A stretch of DNA of 64,000 nucleotides from Lysobacter sp. cf310. Its GTDB lineage: Bacteria; Pseudomonadota; Gammaproteobacteria; Xanthomonadales; Xanthomonadaceae. Below the pieces are notes generated by a model. That model ran no database searches, had not been told where the DNA came from, and was given only the letters and a program-made list of their open reading frames with translations. Of the stretch, positions 17,836-26,514 are shown piece by piece. Each line of letters starts with the position of its first letter. Position 1 is the stretch's first letter. A program made the translations under genes and the position numbers. The stretch spans positions 387,491 to 451,490 of the forward strand of contig NZ_FOSS01000002.1 in the NCBI RefSeq assembly GCF_900114355.1, read 5' to 3'.

Positions 17836-17845
17836 GGAGATCGCC

Positions 17846-19093
17846 ATGCATCGCCTCCTCTACTTCCTGTTCGAATTCGCGTTCTTCTATCCGATCGTGA
17901 TGTCGTTCTTCTGGATCTCCGGCGGGCTGTACTACTACCTGCGCCGCGAGCGCCACGCGCGCCCGCGCACCGATCCGCCGCCGCTGGCGGACACGCCGCC
18001 GGTATCGATCCTGATCCCCTGCCACAACGAGGGCGACAACGTCCACGAGACCATCGGCGCGGCGATGGCGCAGCGCTATCCGGATTTCGAAGTCATCGCC
18101 ATCAACGACGGCAGCCGCGACGACACCGCCGAGAAACTCAATGCGCTGGCCCAGCAGTACCCGCGCCTGCGCGTGATTCACCTCGACCGCAACCTGGGCA
18201 AGGCCAACGCCATGCGCATGGGCGCGCTGGCCGCGCGCTCGGAATACCTGGTCTGCATCGACGGCGACGCCCTGCTCGACGAATACGCGACCCACTGGAT
18301 GGTCTGGCACCTGGCTTCGGGTCAGCGCGTGGGCGCGGTCACCGGCAACCCGCGCATCCGCAATCGCTCCACCCTGCTGGGCCGCCTGCAGGTCGGCGAG
18401 TTCTCCTCGATCATCGGCATGATCAAGCGCGCCCAGCGCGTGTACGGCCGCCTGTTCACCGTCTCCGGCGTGATCTGCGCGTTCCGCCGCACCGCCCTGC
18501 ATCGGATCGGCTACTGGTCCGACAACATGGTGACCGAGGACATCGACATCAGCTGGCGCCTGCAGATGGACCACTGGGACATCCGCTACGAACCCAACGC
18601 GCTGTGCTTCATCCTGATGCCGGAAACCCTGAAGGGGCTGTGGCGCCAGCGCCTACGCTGGGCCCAGGGCGGCGTCGAAGTGCTGCTGCGCCACAGCCGC
18701 GACCTGCTGTCCTGGCGCAAGCGCCGCATGTGGGCGGTGATGGCCGAGTACCTGCTCAGCGTGGTCTGGGCCTACACCATGGCCTTCATCATGCTGCTTT
18801 GGGCGCTGGGCCTGTTCCTGCCGCTGCCGCCGGAGCTGACCATCCGCAGCCTGCTGCCGTCCTGGCACGGCATGATCCTGGCGATGGTCTGCCTGCTGCA
18901 GTTCGCGGCCAGCATCATCATCGACCGCCGCTACGAGACCGGAGTCGGCCGCAACTACTACTGGATGATCTGGTACCCGATGGCGTACTGGTTGTTGAGT
19001 TTCGCGACCACGGTCACCGCGTTGCCCAAGGCGCTGCTCAAGCGCCGCGGCACGCGCGCGACCTGGGTCAGTCCTGACAGGGGAATCCGATGA
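17846..19093 (+). CDS. pgaC: PgaC: poly-beta-1,6-GlcNAc synthase (GT2)
   Basis: Inner-membrane processive glycosyltransferase of 415 aa. A first membrane segment (FAFFYPIVMSFFWISGGLYYYL) is followed by the GT2 domain with VSILIPCHNEGDNV, the substrate Asp in INDGSRDD, DGDALL, the catalytic-base region TEDIDISWRLQ and the QxxRW motif in QRLRWAQGG. Further transmembrane helices close the chain. GTGAGGAG immediately after the pgaB stop supplies the ribosome site. In E. coli, PgaC and PgaD form a complex allosterically activated by c-di-GMP. Confidence 0.95.
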   Translation: MHRLLYFLFEFAFFYPIVMSFFWISGGLYYYLRRERHARPRTDPPPLADTPPVSILIPCHNEGDNVHETIGAAMAQRYPDFEVIAINDGSRDDTAEKLNALAQQYPRLRVIHLDRNLGKANAMRMGALAARSEYLVCIDGDALLDEYATHWMVWHLASGQRVGAVTGNPRIRNRSTLLGRLQVGEFSSIIGMIKRAQRVYGRLFTVSGVICAFRRTALHRIGYWSDNMVTEDIDISWRLQMDHWDIRYEPNALCFILMPETLKGLWRQRLRWAQGGVEVLLRHSRDLLSWRKRRMWAVMAEYLLSVVWAYTMAFIMLLWALGLFLPLPPELTIRSLLPSWHGMILAMVCLLQFAASIIIDRRYETGVGRNYYWMIWYPMAYWLLSFATTVTALPKALLKRRGTRATWVSPDRGIR

Positions 19094-19599
19094 ACACCAC
19101 CCAAGAGCGCCGCAACGCCGCGGCCAAGTTCGACTCGCGCCTGATCCAGAAGCGGCGTTCGCAGCCGCGCCTGCGCCGCACCGCCTGGGGCTTCGTGACC
19201 GCGGTGTTCTGGGGCATGTACGTCTACCTGTGGATGCCGGTCATCACCTTCCTGCTGTGGGTGCTGGGCATCCGCAACGCCTACTTCGAACTCTACCTGC
19301 GCGAGCACCGCGTCGAACCCTTCCTGCTGATCGCCCTGCCCAGCCTGGCGTTGTGCGCGGCCGTGCTGCTGATCGCCTGGGCCGAATACAACCGCTGGCG
19401 CTTCTCCGGCAAGGACCGCCGCGGCGCGCCGCCCAGCGCCCAACTGGACGAGATCGCGCGCGCATTGGGCGCGGACGTCGAGATCGGCGCGGCGCTCAAT
19501 GCCGGCCGCGTGGTGGTGTTGAACATGGACGCCCAGGCGATCCCGCGCGGCGTGCGCAACGTGCTCGCGCCCGTCGAAGAGGTACTGATTCCCGCTTAA
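19090..19599 (+). CDS. pgaD: PgaD: PNAG synthase accessory subunit
   Basis: Small inner-membrane protein of 169 aa, start overlapping the pgaC stop (ATGA). It has two hydrophobic helices (FVTAVFWGMYVYLWMPVITF and FLLIALPSLALCAAVLLIAW). The RFSGKDRRG segment after the second helix begins a cytoplasmic tail of about 70 residues. Identification rests on position, two-helix topology and length (E. coli PgaD is about 137 aa). It is expected to bind c-di-GMP together with PgaC. Confidence 0.88.
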   Translation: MNTTQERRNAAAKFDSRLIQKRRSQPRLRRTAWGFVTAVFWGMYVYLWMPVITFLLWVLGIRNAYFELYLREHRVEPFLLIALPSLALCAAVLLIAWAEYNRWRFSGKDRRGAPPSAQLDEIARALGADVEIGAALNAGRVVVLNMDAQAIPRGVRNVLAPVEEVLIPA

Positions 19600-19767
19600 G
19601 GCTTGCAGGGGCGGCGCGAACCGCGCCCGCGCGACGGCCCGTGACGTCAGCGCGCAGCCGTGGGTCGCGCCGCTTCTGTAATGCCCTTACTTTGTCGCAA
19701 GGCCGGATTGACGGCGGCGGCCCGCGGTACCCAGAATCCCGCTATCGCTGGATTCGGCGGATGGCTC

Positions 19768-20085
19768 ATGGACCACTACGCAGTCCTCGCACTCTTGCTC
19801 GCGGCGCTGGCGCTGCCGGTAGTCGCGTTCTGGCTGTTGCGATCGCGCACGCGCCTGCACGGCCTGGTCGCGGCCGGCATCGCGATCGCGCTGGGCTGGG
19901 CCCTCAACCTGGCCTATGCCTACGCCGTCCAGCACACCGCTGCCCCAACCCCCGACGCCGACGACAACATCGCCATCGCCGCCGCGTTCGGCTGGGCCTG
20001 CCCCACCGTGCTGGTGCTGCTGACCTGGCTGGTGTGGCGTTTCGTCTCGCGTCGTAAGCGCGTCGCGCAAGCGCGGGCGTCGTGA
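19768..20085 (+). CDS. Small three-helix membrane protein of unknown function
   Basis: 105 aa from the ATG at 19768, which directly precedes a hydrophobic helix; a longer frame from 19660 adds an unlikely 36-residue leader. Three hydrophobic segments are visible (YAVLALLLAALALPVVAFWLL, LVAAGIAIALGWALNLAYAYAV, AFGWACPTVLVLLTWLVWRFV), with a basic C-terminus (SRRKRVAQARAS). No recognised domain. It lies after the pga operon in the same direction but more than 160 nt away. Confidence 0.6.
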   Translation: MDHYAVLALLLAALALPVVAFWLLRSRTRLHGLVAAGIAIALGWALNLAYAYAVQHTAAPTPDADDNIAIAAAFGWACPTVLVLLTWLVWRFVSRRKRVAQARAS

Positions 20086-20114
20086 CCGGCGGCTAAACAT
20101 TCAGGAGCAGGGAG

Positions 20115-20453
20115 ATGCAGCGATATCTGATCTCGTTCGATGACGGAACGATGACGATTGCCGAAGCCGATTTGCCCGCGGTGTCCGAGGCCTCGCACGC
20201 CGTGGTGCGCGAAGCCAAGGCCGCGGGGGTCTGGATCTTCGGCGGCGGGCTACTGAGCCAGCAGGCCAGCATCGTGGCCAGCGACGGCTCGGTCTCCGCC
20301 GGCCCCTACCCGGAAACCAAGGCGGTGATCGGCGGCTTTTCGATCATCGAGGTGTCTTCGCGGGACGAGGCGCTGCAGTGGGCGGCCAAGCTCGCCGCGT
20401 CCTGCCGTTGCGCCCAGGAAGTGCGCGAGATCATGTACAACCCGGAGTCCTGA
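20115..20453 (+). CDS. YciI-family (YCII/DGPF domain) protein
   Basis: 112 aa soluble protein starting MQRYLISFDDG. It has the ferredoxin-like pattern of the YCII superfamily, with an early beta strand, WIFGGGLLSQQ, the DGSVSAGPYPETKAVIGGFSIIEV stretch that gives the DGPF-type motif, and a final helix (RDEALQWAAKLAAS). AGGAGCAGGGAG lies just upstream of the ATG. The cellular role of most members is unknown; some stand next to extracytoplasmic sigma factors, but none is present here. Confidence 0.8.
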   Translation: MQRYLISFDDGTMTIAEADLPAVSEASHAVVREAKAAGVWIFGGGLLSQQASIVASDGSVSAGPYPETKAVIGGFSIIEVSSRDEALQWAAKLAASCRCAQEVREIMYNPES

Positions 20454-20517
20454 TCGCGGCGCCAGCGTGCATGGACGAACGCTGGCCCCGGTCCGACGGC
20501 GCCCTTACCATGCGCCC

Positions 20518-21138
20518 ATGCCGACGCCCAGTACGCACGACCACGACCACGACGACGGCCACGTCATCCATCTGCTGCCGCGGCTGGAAGCGGCATCGCC
20601 GCTAGTGCAGGCCCCCGAGGCGCTGGCCTTCCCGCCCCGCATGCGTCGCACAGGACGCATCTTGTTCGCTCTGTTGAACGTGATCGCGTCCGCTGGCGCC
20701 GCCTGGGCGATCTACCTGTTGTGGACGGACGACACCCCCGGCTGGTGGTTCAACCTCATCTTCACCGTCATGTTGGGCGGCCTCGCACTCGCGCTCTGGG
20801 CCGTTCTGTCCGGCTCGATCCGGCAGGCCAAGCGCGAAGCGCGGCTGCAAACGATCTGGCGCGGGATCGCGCCCCGCGCAGTCGCGACCGGCGGACGAGT
20901 CAGCGAGCGGCGCTGGAAGCTCGCCGAAGACGGTGCGGTCGCCTCTTTCTCGCTCGTCGTGCAGATCCCCGGCGACCGGCCGATTTGCGGCCATTGGCGC
21001 CCGACGAGCTCGCGCGAGCAGTTGCTGCAAACGCAGGTGCCCGGCGTCGGCGCCGAAGCGCGCGTCTGGCGCGCCCCGAATAGCGCGCATCAGGCGCCAC
21101 TGGTGATCGAAGTCGCCGATCCCTCGGTGGTCAGCTGA
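20518..21138 (+). CDS. Membrane protein of unknown function
   Basis: 206 aa from ATG 20518; a start 51 nt upstream is possible but its extension reads as non-protein. The N-terminus carries a His/Asp-rich stretch (THDHDHDDGHVIHLLP) that could bind metal. Two transmembrane helices follow (ILFALLNVIASAGAAWAIYLL and FNLIFTVMLGGLALALWAVL), then a soluble C-terminal domain with RWKLAEDGAVASFSLVVQIP. No family recognised. Its stop lies 4 nt from that of the convergent UDG-like gene. Confidence 0.6.
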   Translation: MPTPSTHDHDHDDGHVIHLLPRLEAASPLVQAPEALAFPPRMRRTGRILFALLNVIASAGAAWAIYLLWTDDTPGWWFNLIFTVMLGGLALALWAVLSGSIRQAKREARLQTIWRGIAPRAVATGGRVSERRWKLAEDGAVASFSLVVQIPGDRPICGHWRPTSSREQLLQTQVPGVGAEARVWRAPNSAHQAPLVIEVADPSVVS

Positions 21139-21142
21139 GCGC

Positions 21143-21925
21143 CTAGGGGACGACGATGGAGATGTTGGCGCGCTCCGTGCCCGGCGGATCGCCCAGCTTC
21201 GCCCAGAAATCCGAGTCGCGCATCCAGGGCTGCAGGCCCATGGGAAAGTCGCGGCTGGGAATCGGCGGCAGCTCGGCCGCGGTGAAGTCGTTGCCGTAGG
21301 GCACCAGCGCCTTGCTCACGTCCGGATTCTGGATATGAGGACGGAGTTTGTTCAAAGCAACATTCCAGTTGTCCAGCAGATCCTTGCGCGTGATCGGCCC
21401 GCCGGGCTTGTCGGCCGTGGGGTGCAGCGCCTTTTGATGGAAGGCCGTCACCGCCTGCCCGGCCGGCGTCGCCTTGAACGCGGTCCAGGCGTTGAACGCG
21501 GCATTGCCGAAGGTGACGACGGCTTCGATCCGGCCCTTCGCGAACGCCGCTTCCAGCCACTGGTGGCGATAGGCCTGAATCTCCGGATCGTTCAGATGCG
21601 GCATCGCCATGTCCTGGTTGAAGATGCCGTACGCGAACGCGTTGATCATCAGATAGCTGCGCGTGAAACCCAGCTTCTCGACGAAGCCCTGCACGCGCTG
21701 CCCCGCCTGCCCCGACAGAATCCGGCGCGTGAATGCCTCGGTCTGGGCCGGGTCCTGGCCGATGACCAACAGGCGCGCGGTGCCATTGGCACGGCCGCGG
21801 TAGAAGATCGGGCCCCATAGCGAACGAAACCCGTCCGCGCCCCGATACACCGTGGCGTCGGGATACTTCTGGCACAGGGTGCGGAATTTGCCCGTAGGGC
21901 CGGTATCGAACGGGTCCGTGTTCAT
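21143..21925 (-). CDS. Uracil-DNA glycosylase superfamily protein
   Basis: 260 aa from ATG 21925, which has GGAGG 5 nt upstream. Probable base-excision repair enzyme or relative: the UDG-fold first motif appears as LLVIGQDPAQTEAF, a central aromatic segment as YLMINAFAYGIFNQD, a core strand as EAVVTFGNAAFNAW, and the C-terminal motif around ALHPTADKPGG. The motifs differ from canonical Ung (GQDPYH, HPSPLS), so this is a divergent branch and the substrate is uncertain. The neighbouring plus-strand gene is convergent; no repair gene stands nearby. Confidence 0.72.
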   Translation of the reverse strand: MNTDPFDTGPTGKFRTLCQKYPDATVYRGADGFRSLWGPIFYRGRANGTARLLVIGQDPAQTEAFTRRILSGQAGQRVQGFVEKLGFTRSYLMINAFAYGIFNQDMAMPHLNDPEIQAYRHQWLEAAFAKGRIEAVVTFGNAAFNAWTAFKATPAGQAVTAFHQKALHPTADKPGGPITRKDLLDNWNVALNKLRPHIQNPDVSKALVPYGNDFTAAELPPIPSRDFPMGLQPWMRDSDFWAKLGDPPGTERANISIVVP

Positions 21926-22222
21926 CGTGGCCTCCATGGCGCGGCGGTGTCGCCTACTAGGAACGCGGTCTTTTCCCGTCTGCGGCCATGGCCGGCGATA
22001 ACGCGGGCATGGTTCGGGCCTTCCGACGCAACGACCCAGATGAATGCGGCCCGGACTTCGCACGATGCAAGCGCCACGCCCGGGAGACCGGACCTTACGC
22101 GCCGCGGCCGAGCCCGTGAAGGGGCGACCGAGAACCGCGCCACCCAGCCGGAACCGCGATCGGACGGGCCAGGCATCGATTAGGATGGCCATCGAACCGA
22201 GCATCGCCTTAAGGGGGAGGAC

Positions 22223-22663
22223 ATGCTCACCGCACTGCTGCTGGCCGCCATCCTGGTCTCGGGCCAGGCGCAACACCGGGTCGTCGAGCCCGCGCCGCGC
22301 AGCGAGGCGGCCGCCTCGACCGTGTCGGTCGTCGGCGCCAGCCTGGGCTCGCACGTGGACCACCAACTGCGCACGCCCGTTCCCAAGACCCTGTTCAAGC
22401 CGACCGACAGCATCCACCTTTCGATCGCCACGCGCGTATCCGGCCCCGATCCGGTGGTGGGCACGCTGGGGGTGCTGTGGACCTACGGCGAAGGCGAAGA
22501 CCGCCAGGCCGTCAACGACGACAGCCGCGAAATCCTGTTCGAGGGCCAGGGCTACACCGTTTTCGAGATTTCCAAGCCGAACGACTGGCCGGAGGGCCGC
22601 TACCAGGTCGAAGTGTTCCTCAACGGCGTGAGCGTCCATCGGGCTGCCTTTAAGGTCCGGTGA
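22223..22663 (+). CDS. Secreted protein of unknown function, Ig-like
   Basis: 146 aa with a strong ribosome site (AAGGGGGAGGAC before ATG) and a short signal peptide (LTALLLAAILVSGQAQ). The mature part is beta-rich. The terminal stretch WPEGRYQVEVFLNGVSVHRAAFKV resembles periplasmic Ig-like domains that help build or sense surface structures. Followed by two further small exported proteins in the same direction. No function assigned. Confidence 0.65.
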   Translation: MLTALLLAAILVSGQAQHRVVEPAPRSEAAASTVSVVGASLGSHVDHQLRTPVPKTLFKPTDSIHLSIATRVSGPDPVVGTLGVLWTYGEGEDRQAVNDDSREILFEGQGYTVFEISKPNDWPEGRYQVEVFLNGVSVHRAAFKVR

Positions 22664-22817
22664 GGCCCTGCGCTTTCGCACCCGATCCACCTCGCAATCC
22701 GCCTGCGCTCCAGCCTCGAACTTTGACGACTAGCCGCAGACGCCCCGACCGCTCGCCAGCGCATGACGATTCAAGCGCGCGATAAGCCTTACCCCGCCAC
22801 TACCCAGGAGATGCACC

Positions 22818-23219
22818 GTGACCGTCAGAGCCATCGTCTTGCTTGCTGCCTTGTTCACCGGAAACGCCTGGGCGGTGGATCGGTGGGTGGCGCCACCGGC
22901 GCCTCGAGTTCGCGACGGCACGCCCATCCAGCCGCAAGCCGAAATCTACGCCGACCATCGCTACATCATTCATCTGCCGAAACCGGAAGGGGACTGGCGC
23001 CAGAGGCGCTATCTCGTCTACCTCGAGCGCAGCGACGAGCAGCCCTTCTGGGCCACACTCGAAACCCAGATATTCGAAAAAGACGACGAGGTTGTCTTCA
23101 TAACCATCCCCAAGGGCAGCCAGGACAAGTACCAGCTCGAAGTAGTCGACCGGACCAGCTATCCCTACACGCGGGTATTCAAAGGGAATCTGGGCAGCAT
23201 CCGGGAAATCGAAGACTAG
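22818..23219 (+). CDS. Small secreted protein of unknown function
   Basis: 133 aa from GTG 22818 with AGGAG 7 nt upstream and a clear signal peptide (VRAIVLLAALFTGNAWAVD). The mature domain is short and beta-rich, with several charged strands (RYLVYLERSDEQPFW, DDEVVFITIPKG, KYQLEVVDRTSYPY). No family recognised. It follows the 22223 gene by 154 nt and may be functionally linked to it. Confidence 0.6.
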   Translation: MTVRAIVLLAALFTGNAWAVDRWVAPPAPRVRDGTPIQPQAEIYADHRYIIHLPKPEGDWRQRRYLVYLERSDEQPFWATLETQIFEKDDEVVFITIPKGSQDKYQLEVVDRTSYPYTRVFKGNLGSIREIED

Positions 23220-23272
23220 CGCCCCCAGACGAAGCGCACGGCCTCCCGGCCCCTCCACCCTGCAGTGGCCCC

Positions 23273-23731
23273 ATGACGAAAGCTCTCATTGCGCTATTGG
23301 TTGTCTCGCCCCTATGGCTAGTCCATCCGGCAATGGCGCAGGGCTTTCCGGAGGCATGCGACGGCATCGGCCTGCGAGTTCGCAGCGAGACTTACATGAT
23401 GACCGCCCTGCTCTCCATGCAAGCGCACATCTGCGCGGAGATCGCGCCAGACACCGCGCCGTCCTTCGACAGGGTCCTGGCCCGTTACCGCGAAAAAGCG
23501 CCGCAGTGCTATGCCGCAACGCGCGCCAGCCCCGAACTGGCGGCGTTCCCGGAATCCGCGGAGGCCAAGGCGCTGATCGCGGACTACCGCAGCGGCGCGA
23601 TGCCCGAGGAAAAACGCGACCGCCTGCTACGCGAATGCCGGACCATCGAGGCGACCCAGCAGCAGCGCCAGGACGAACGCGATGCGCTGGAGGCGCTGTT
23701 TCCAAAACTTCCCGAGGACACGGGCGGTTGA
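23273..23731 (+). CDS. Small secreted Cys-containing protein of unknown function
   Basis: 152 aa from ATG 23273. The signal peptide (LIALLVVSPLWLVHPAMAQ) is followed by a mostly helical mature domain with four cysteines spread along it (EACDGIG, AHICAEI, PQCYAATR, RECRTIE), suggesting two disulfides. A charged C-terminal helix (TQQQRQDERDALEALF) ends the chain. No recognised domain. Confidence 0.6.
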   Translation: MTKALIALLVVSPLWLVHPAMAQGFPEACDGIGLRVRSETYMMTALLSMQAHICAEIAPDTAPSFDRVLARYREKAPQCYAATRASPELAAFPESAEAKALIADYRSGAMPEEKRDRLLRECRTIEATQQQRQDERDALEALFPKLPEDTGG

Positions 23732-23823
23732 GCCTTTGCCTGGCACAGCCATACCTCCGCCGGCGCACATCGAATGAATCATCGTTGTTTGTATCGGCCT
23801 GTCGGCCGACCAGGAGCAGGCCC

Positions 23824-24333
23824 TTGATCGAGCTTCCCATAAGAGAACCGTGCGACCTTTGCGTGGCGGCTCGCGAAGAACGCTGGAAGATCATCGAGGA
23901 GGGCGAGCACACGCTCACTGTGATCAATCCGCGGCAGTTCGAAGTGGGCCAATGCTGCGTGATCACCCGTCGGCATGTCGCAACGCTGCTCGATCTTTCA
24001 CAGCAAGAATGCGAGGCCGTGCTGATCTCGGCAAAGCGAGTCGCGCAGGCACTTGTCCTGACCTATCGCCCCCTCGGAATACTGACGTTTCAGAACAACG
24101 GGGTCTACAGCGGACAGGAAACACCGCACTTCCATTTCCACGTGGTACCCCGCCAGCGGGGAAGCGACTGGGGCGTAGGCCCGCCACAGCTCGCGACCTT
24201 CGATGGCGCCGGGCGCGAAAGAGGCAGCTCACACGAGCCCAGCGGGGATGCGCAGCGTCGCGAGCGGGTCCAAGCGTCCGCCAAGCGACTTACCGAAACC
24301 GTAAACCTGATTCGTTCGAATCTGCCGGGATAG
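23824..24333 (+). CDS. HIT-family protein
   Basis: 169 aa from a TTG at 23824 that has AGGAG 7 nt upstream; no good ATG stands in frame nearby. The histidine-triad signature is HFHFHVVPR, preceded by the usual ILTFQNNGVYSGQ strand and an N-terminal Cys pair (CDLCVA) seen in many HIT proteins. Members hydrolyse or transfer nucleotidyl groups; the substrate is not predictable here. The C-terminal 30 residues are charged and helical. Confidence 0.8.
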   Translation: MIELPIREPCDLCVAAREERWKIIEEGEHTLTVINPRQFEVGQCCVITRRHVATLLDLSQQECEAVLISAKRVAQALVLTYRPLGILTFQNNGVYSGQETPHFHFHVVPRQRGSDWGVGPPQLATFDGAGRERGSSHEPSGDAQRRERVQASAKRLTETVNLIRSNLPG

Positions 24334-24460
24334 CCAGGCCGGCAGCCCCGGATCGGCCGCCTATCGAATAGGCATCGAGGGCGCGGCCCGCCATACGATG
24401 CACCGTGGGCAGGTCGTACAATCGCCCCCGGAATTCGAATACTAGGCAGCTAGGTGCCGC

Positions 24461-24856
24461 ATGCAGCTTGTTCTGACCGAGTGGTACAGAAAATGGCGTG
24501 GCGCGGAGCCCCAGAAGATCCAGCCAACAGTTCTTCCGCTCGACGACGAGCGCGCCCTATTCGGGCTGTTGGTCATGCTGGGCAACGGCGAGTACGACGA
24601 CCTTTGCATCGAATCCGACAGCGCCGAGGCACTGAAATCGGCCAGGGAATTGCTGCTCGGAACCGGCGGCGCCGATAGAGCCCATGATCATCCGTTGGCA
24701 AACAGCTCTCCGCTGTATCGACCTGGCTACGAGATCTACGTTCAAGCCGACCAATCAGTCTTCTTTCTGAACCCTGAGCCCCGCCCAGCGCTGTTCCAAT
24801 CGGATATGGCTGCGTACATCGAAGAGTTTGGTTCGCCACTGGATCTGCCGAAGTAG
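24461..24856 (+). CDS. Hypothetical acidic protein
   Basis: 131 aa, cytoplasmic by composition, starting MQLVLTEWYRKWRG. It has a leucine-rich helix (ERALFGLLVMLGNGEYDDL) and an aromatic segment (YEIYVQADQSVFFLNPEP). No signal, membrane segment or known motif. Base composition is somewhat lower in GC than the neighbours, and the region around 24.9-26.5 kb shares this, a weak sign of different ancestry. The coding call rests on open length and codon pattern only. Confidence 0.5.
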   Translation: MQLVLTEWYRKWRGAEPQKIQPTVLPLDDERALFGLLVMLGNGEYDDLCIESDSAEALKSARELLLGTGGADRAHDHPLANSSPLYRPGYEIYVQADQSVFFLNPEPRPALFQSDMAAYIEEFGSPLDLPK

Positions 24857-25047
24857 CCAGGACCTCGCAGTGTTCCAACTCAAGCGTCGGGCCGCAGCAG
24901 GCTTGATGCGCGTACCGCCAGAAACAGGGATCAGAACGGGCTTTCTAGAAAATCAGCTCTGCCCCTTGTTTCGCCGAAACGCGATCGAATGGCGTTATGA
25001 CTTCGCGTTTCATCGCTCAGTCATGCTGCTCCGAAGCAGGCAGCAGA

Positions 25048-25548
25048 TCATCCCATCCCCGGACAACTCAACGCCGGCATATCTACTTCGACACAGCTCT
25101 TGGGGCCGCCGTCGACACTGGTACACGCCTGCCCCGTCTTAGTGGTGCTAATGCAGTCCTGCCAGGGATTATCGCCACCACCCGAGATCGGCCCGCTTCC
25201 GCCGCCGACTGCACCCCCGCCTCCATTGCCGACCTCGCCAGTACCGGTCCAGTCGCTGTACCAATAGCCCTCAGAAACGAACTGACCCGAAATCACCACG
25301 GCCGTGTAGAGCGAGCATTTGGTTCCGTTGCAGATGGTCACCTGATTGGGACGATTGTTGGAGTCGACCCAACTGGTGACCTTCTCGTTGACGATGGCGC
25401 GAATGAACGTATACGTGTCACCCATTGCAGGCCCCGCGCCCACCTCACAGGTGGCGCCGCAATAGAAGCGGCCGACGTACTTGGCTGCCACCCAACCGGT
25501 CACGGACGCCAGCAGCAGCACCAGTCCGATTTTGGCATAGGTCTTCAT
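25048..25548 (-). CDS. Signal-anchored protein with Gly-rich linker, unknown function
   Basis: 166 aa. The N-terminal hydrophobic segment (KIGLVLLLASVTGWVAAKYV) is a signal peptide or anchor. The exported part has about eight cysteines, a strand-rich middle (VTICNGTKCSLYTAVVISGQ), a glycine-rich linker (EVGNGGGGAVGGGSGPISGG) and a short Cys-rich tail. Its ATG overlaps the stop of the upstream gene by 4 nt (ATGA), so the two are translationally coupled. Both lie downstream of the cobalamin riboswitch on the same strand. No family recognised. Confidence 0.6.
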   Translation of the reverse strand: MKTYAKIGLVLLLASVTGWVAAKYVGRFYCGATCEVGAGPAMGDTYTFIRAIVNEKVTSWVDSNNRPNQVTICNGTKCSLYTAVVISGQFVSEGYWYSDWTGTGEVGNGGGGAVGGGSGPISGGGDNPWQDCISTTKTGQACTSVDGGPKSCVEVDMPALSCPGMG

Positions 25549-26351
25549 TTCTTCACTCCTGCGGCTTGAACGGTTTGAACGTAGGCGGCGCCGAGGGCTT
25601 GCCCTTGCTTGATCTGCGAAGGCGACAAGCCGCGACCGAGCTGGCCCAGCCGCAGGGCGGATACAGGCGAGTTCACGATCTGATGGCGCGCATACCCGTA
25701 GGCGTAGGCCTGCAACGGGTCCGCTGGGGTAAACAACCCGGTGTCGTAGTTTTCGGACAGTCGCGAAAGCGCCTCGACGCTACCGGCTTTGACGGCCTGT
25801 TCGAGATAGCGCATCGAATCGCGTTTGTATCGAGTGATCAGGTCGGTATCCAACGCCGCTTTCTGCAGGTCAAACACGCCAGCGGCCAGTAGCGAGAAAT
25901 CGAGCTGGGCCTGAAGGTCTCCGGCCTCGGCCGCATGTTCAGCCAGGGCATACACGCGGTATGGATCTGGATCAGGCGGGCAGTTCGCGTCCAGCGCGCC
26001 GCTGCTTTTCAGGAACTGCTCGGTTTGAACTTGCGTGAGCCCTTCGGGCACTGTCAGCTTGCGATTCGCCAGCCGCAGGCACTTGCTAAGGGAATGCGCT
26101 TCGGCCAAGGCAAGCTCAGGCGCCATCGTGCCGAGCCTCTGCGCTGCGACTCCCGCATTGGATGTACGGGGCGGACTGCGCACGCCCTCGATGGCGGCAA
26201 CGGACGCCGATGCCGTCGGCGTTGTCGTGCCGCTCACCGTGGTGGACGGAGGTGACGCAGGGGCACCGGCGTTCTTGACCCTCAAGAACGCGATGGCTGC
26301 CAGCGCCATCAGCACTACCACGCCTACTACCACGATGCGCTTCTTGCTCAT
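25545..26351 (-). CDS. Single-span membrane protein with Sel1-like helical repeats
   Basis: 268 aa from ATG 26351 (GGGGCAGGG just upstream); a longer frame reaches 26450 without a good start signal. A transmembrane segment (RIVVVGVVVLMALAAIAFL) is followed by a Ser/Thr/Pro-rich linker and a helical domain. Paired helices such as AEHAAEAGDLQAQLDFSLLAAG and LEQAVKAGSVEALSRLSENYD resemble Sel1/TPR-like repeats used for protein contacts. Four-nucleotide stop/start overlap with the downstream gene. It begins MSKKR, like the small frame upstream (MSKKG). Function unknown; possible B12 control is inference from the upstream riboswitch. Confidence 0.65.
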   Translation of the reverse strand: MSKKRIVVVGVVVLMALAAIAFLRVKNAGAPASPPSTTVSGTTTPTASASVAAIEGVRSPPRTSNAGVAAQRLGTMAPELALAEAHSLSKCLRLANRKLTVPEGLTQVQTEQFLKSSGALDANCPPDPDPYRVYALAEHAAEAGDLQAQLDFSLLAAGVFDLQKAALDTDLITRYKRDSMRYLEQAVKAGSVEALSRLSENYDTGLFTPADPLQAYAYGYARHQIVNSPVSALRLGQLGRGLSPSQIKQGQALGAAYVQTVQAAGVKK

Positions 26352-26514
26352 CCCTGCCCCACCGAGCACGCTGGTTGCGTGCAATCCGTTTGAACTATAC
26401 GGCGAATCATTGGCGGCCCCGATCGTTCGACCATATACATAACGACCCAAGGGGAGGGGCCCCTACTTCCAACTTCATCTGGATGCCTCAGCTGTAGTTG
26501 ATCGTTCGCGACCG

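Noticed and set aside
15661-17847. 728 aa minus-strand open frame across pgaA/pgaB
   Set aside because: Shadow of strongly supported pga genes; no domain, low-complexity His/Arg/Val composition.
22763-23731. Single 322 aa frame joining two small genes
   Set aside because: Its first 170 residues are in the wrong frame for the 22818 protein and lack protein character; only the last 152 residues (from 23273) have a signal peptide.
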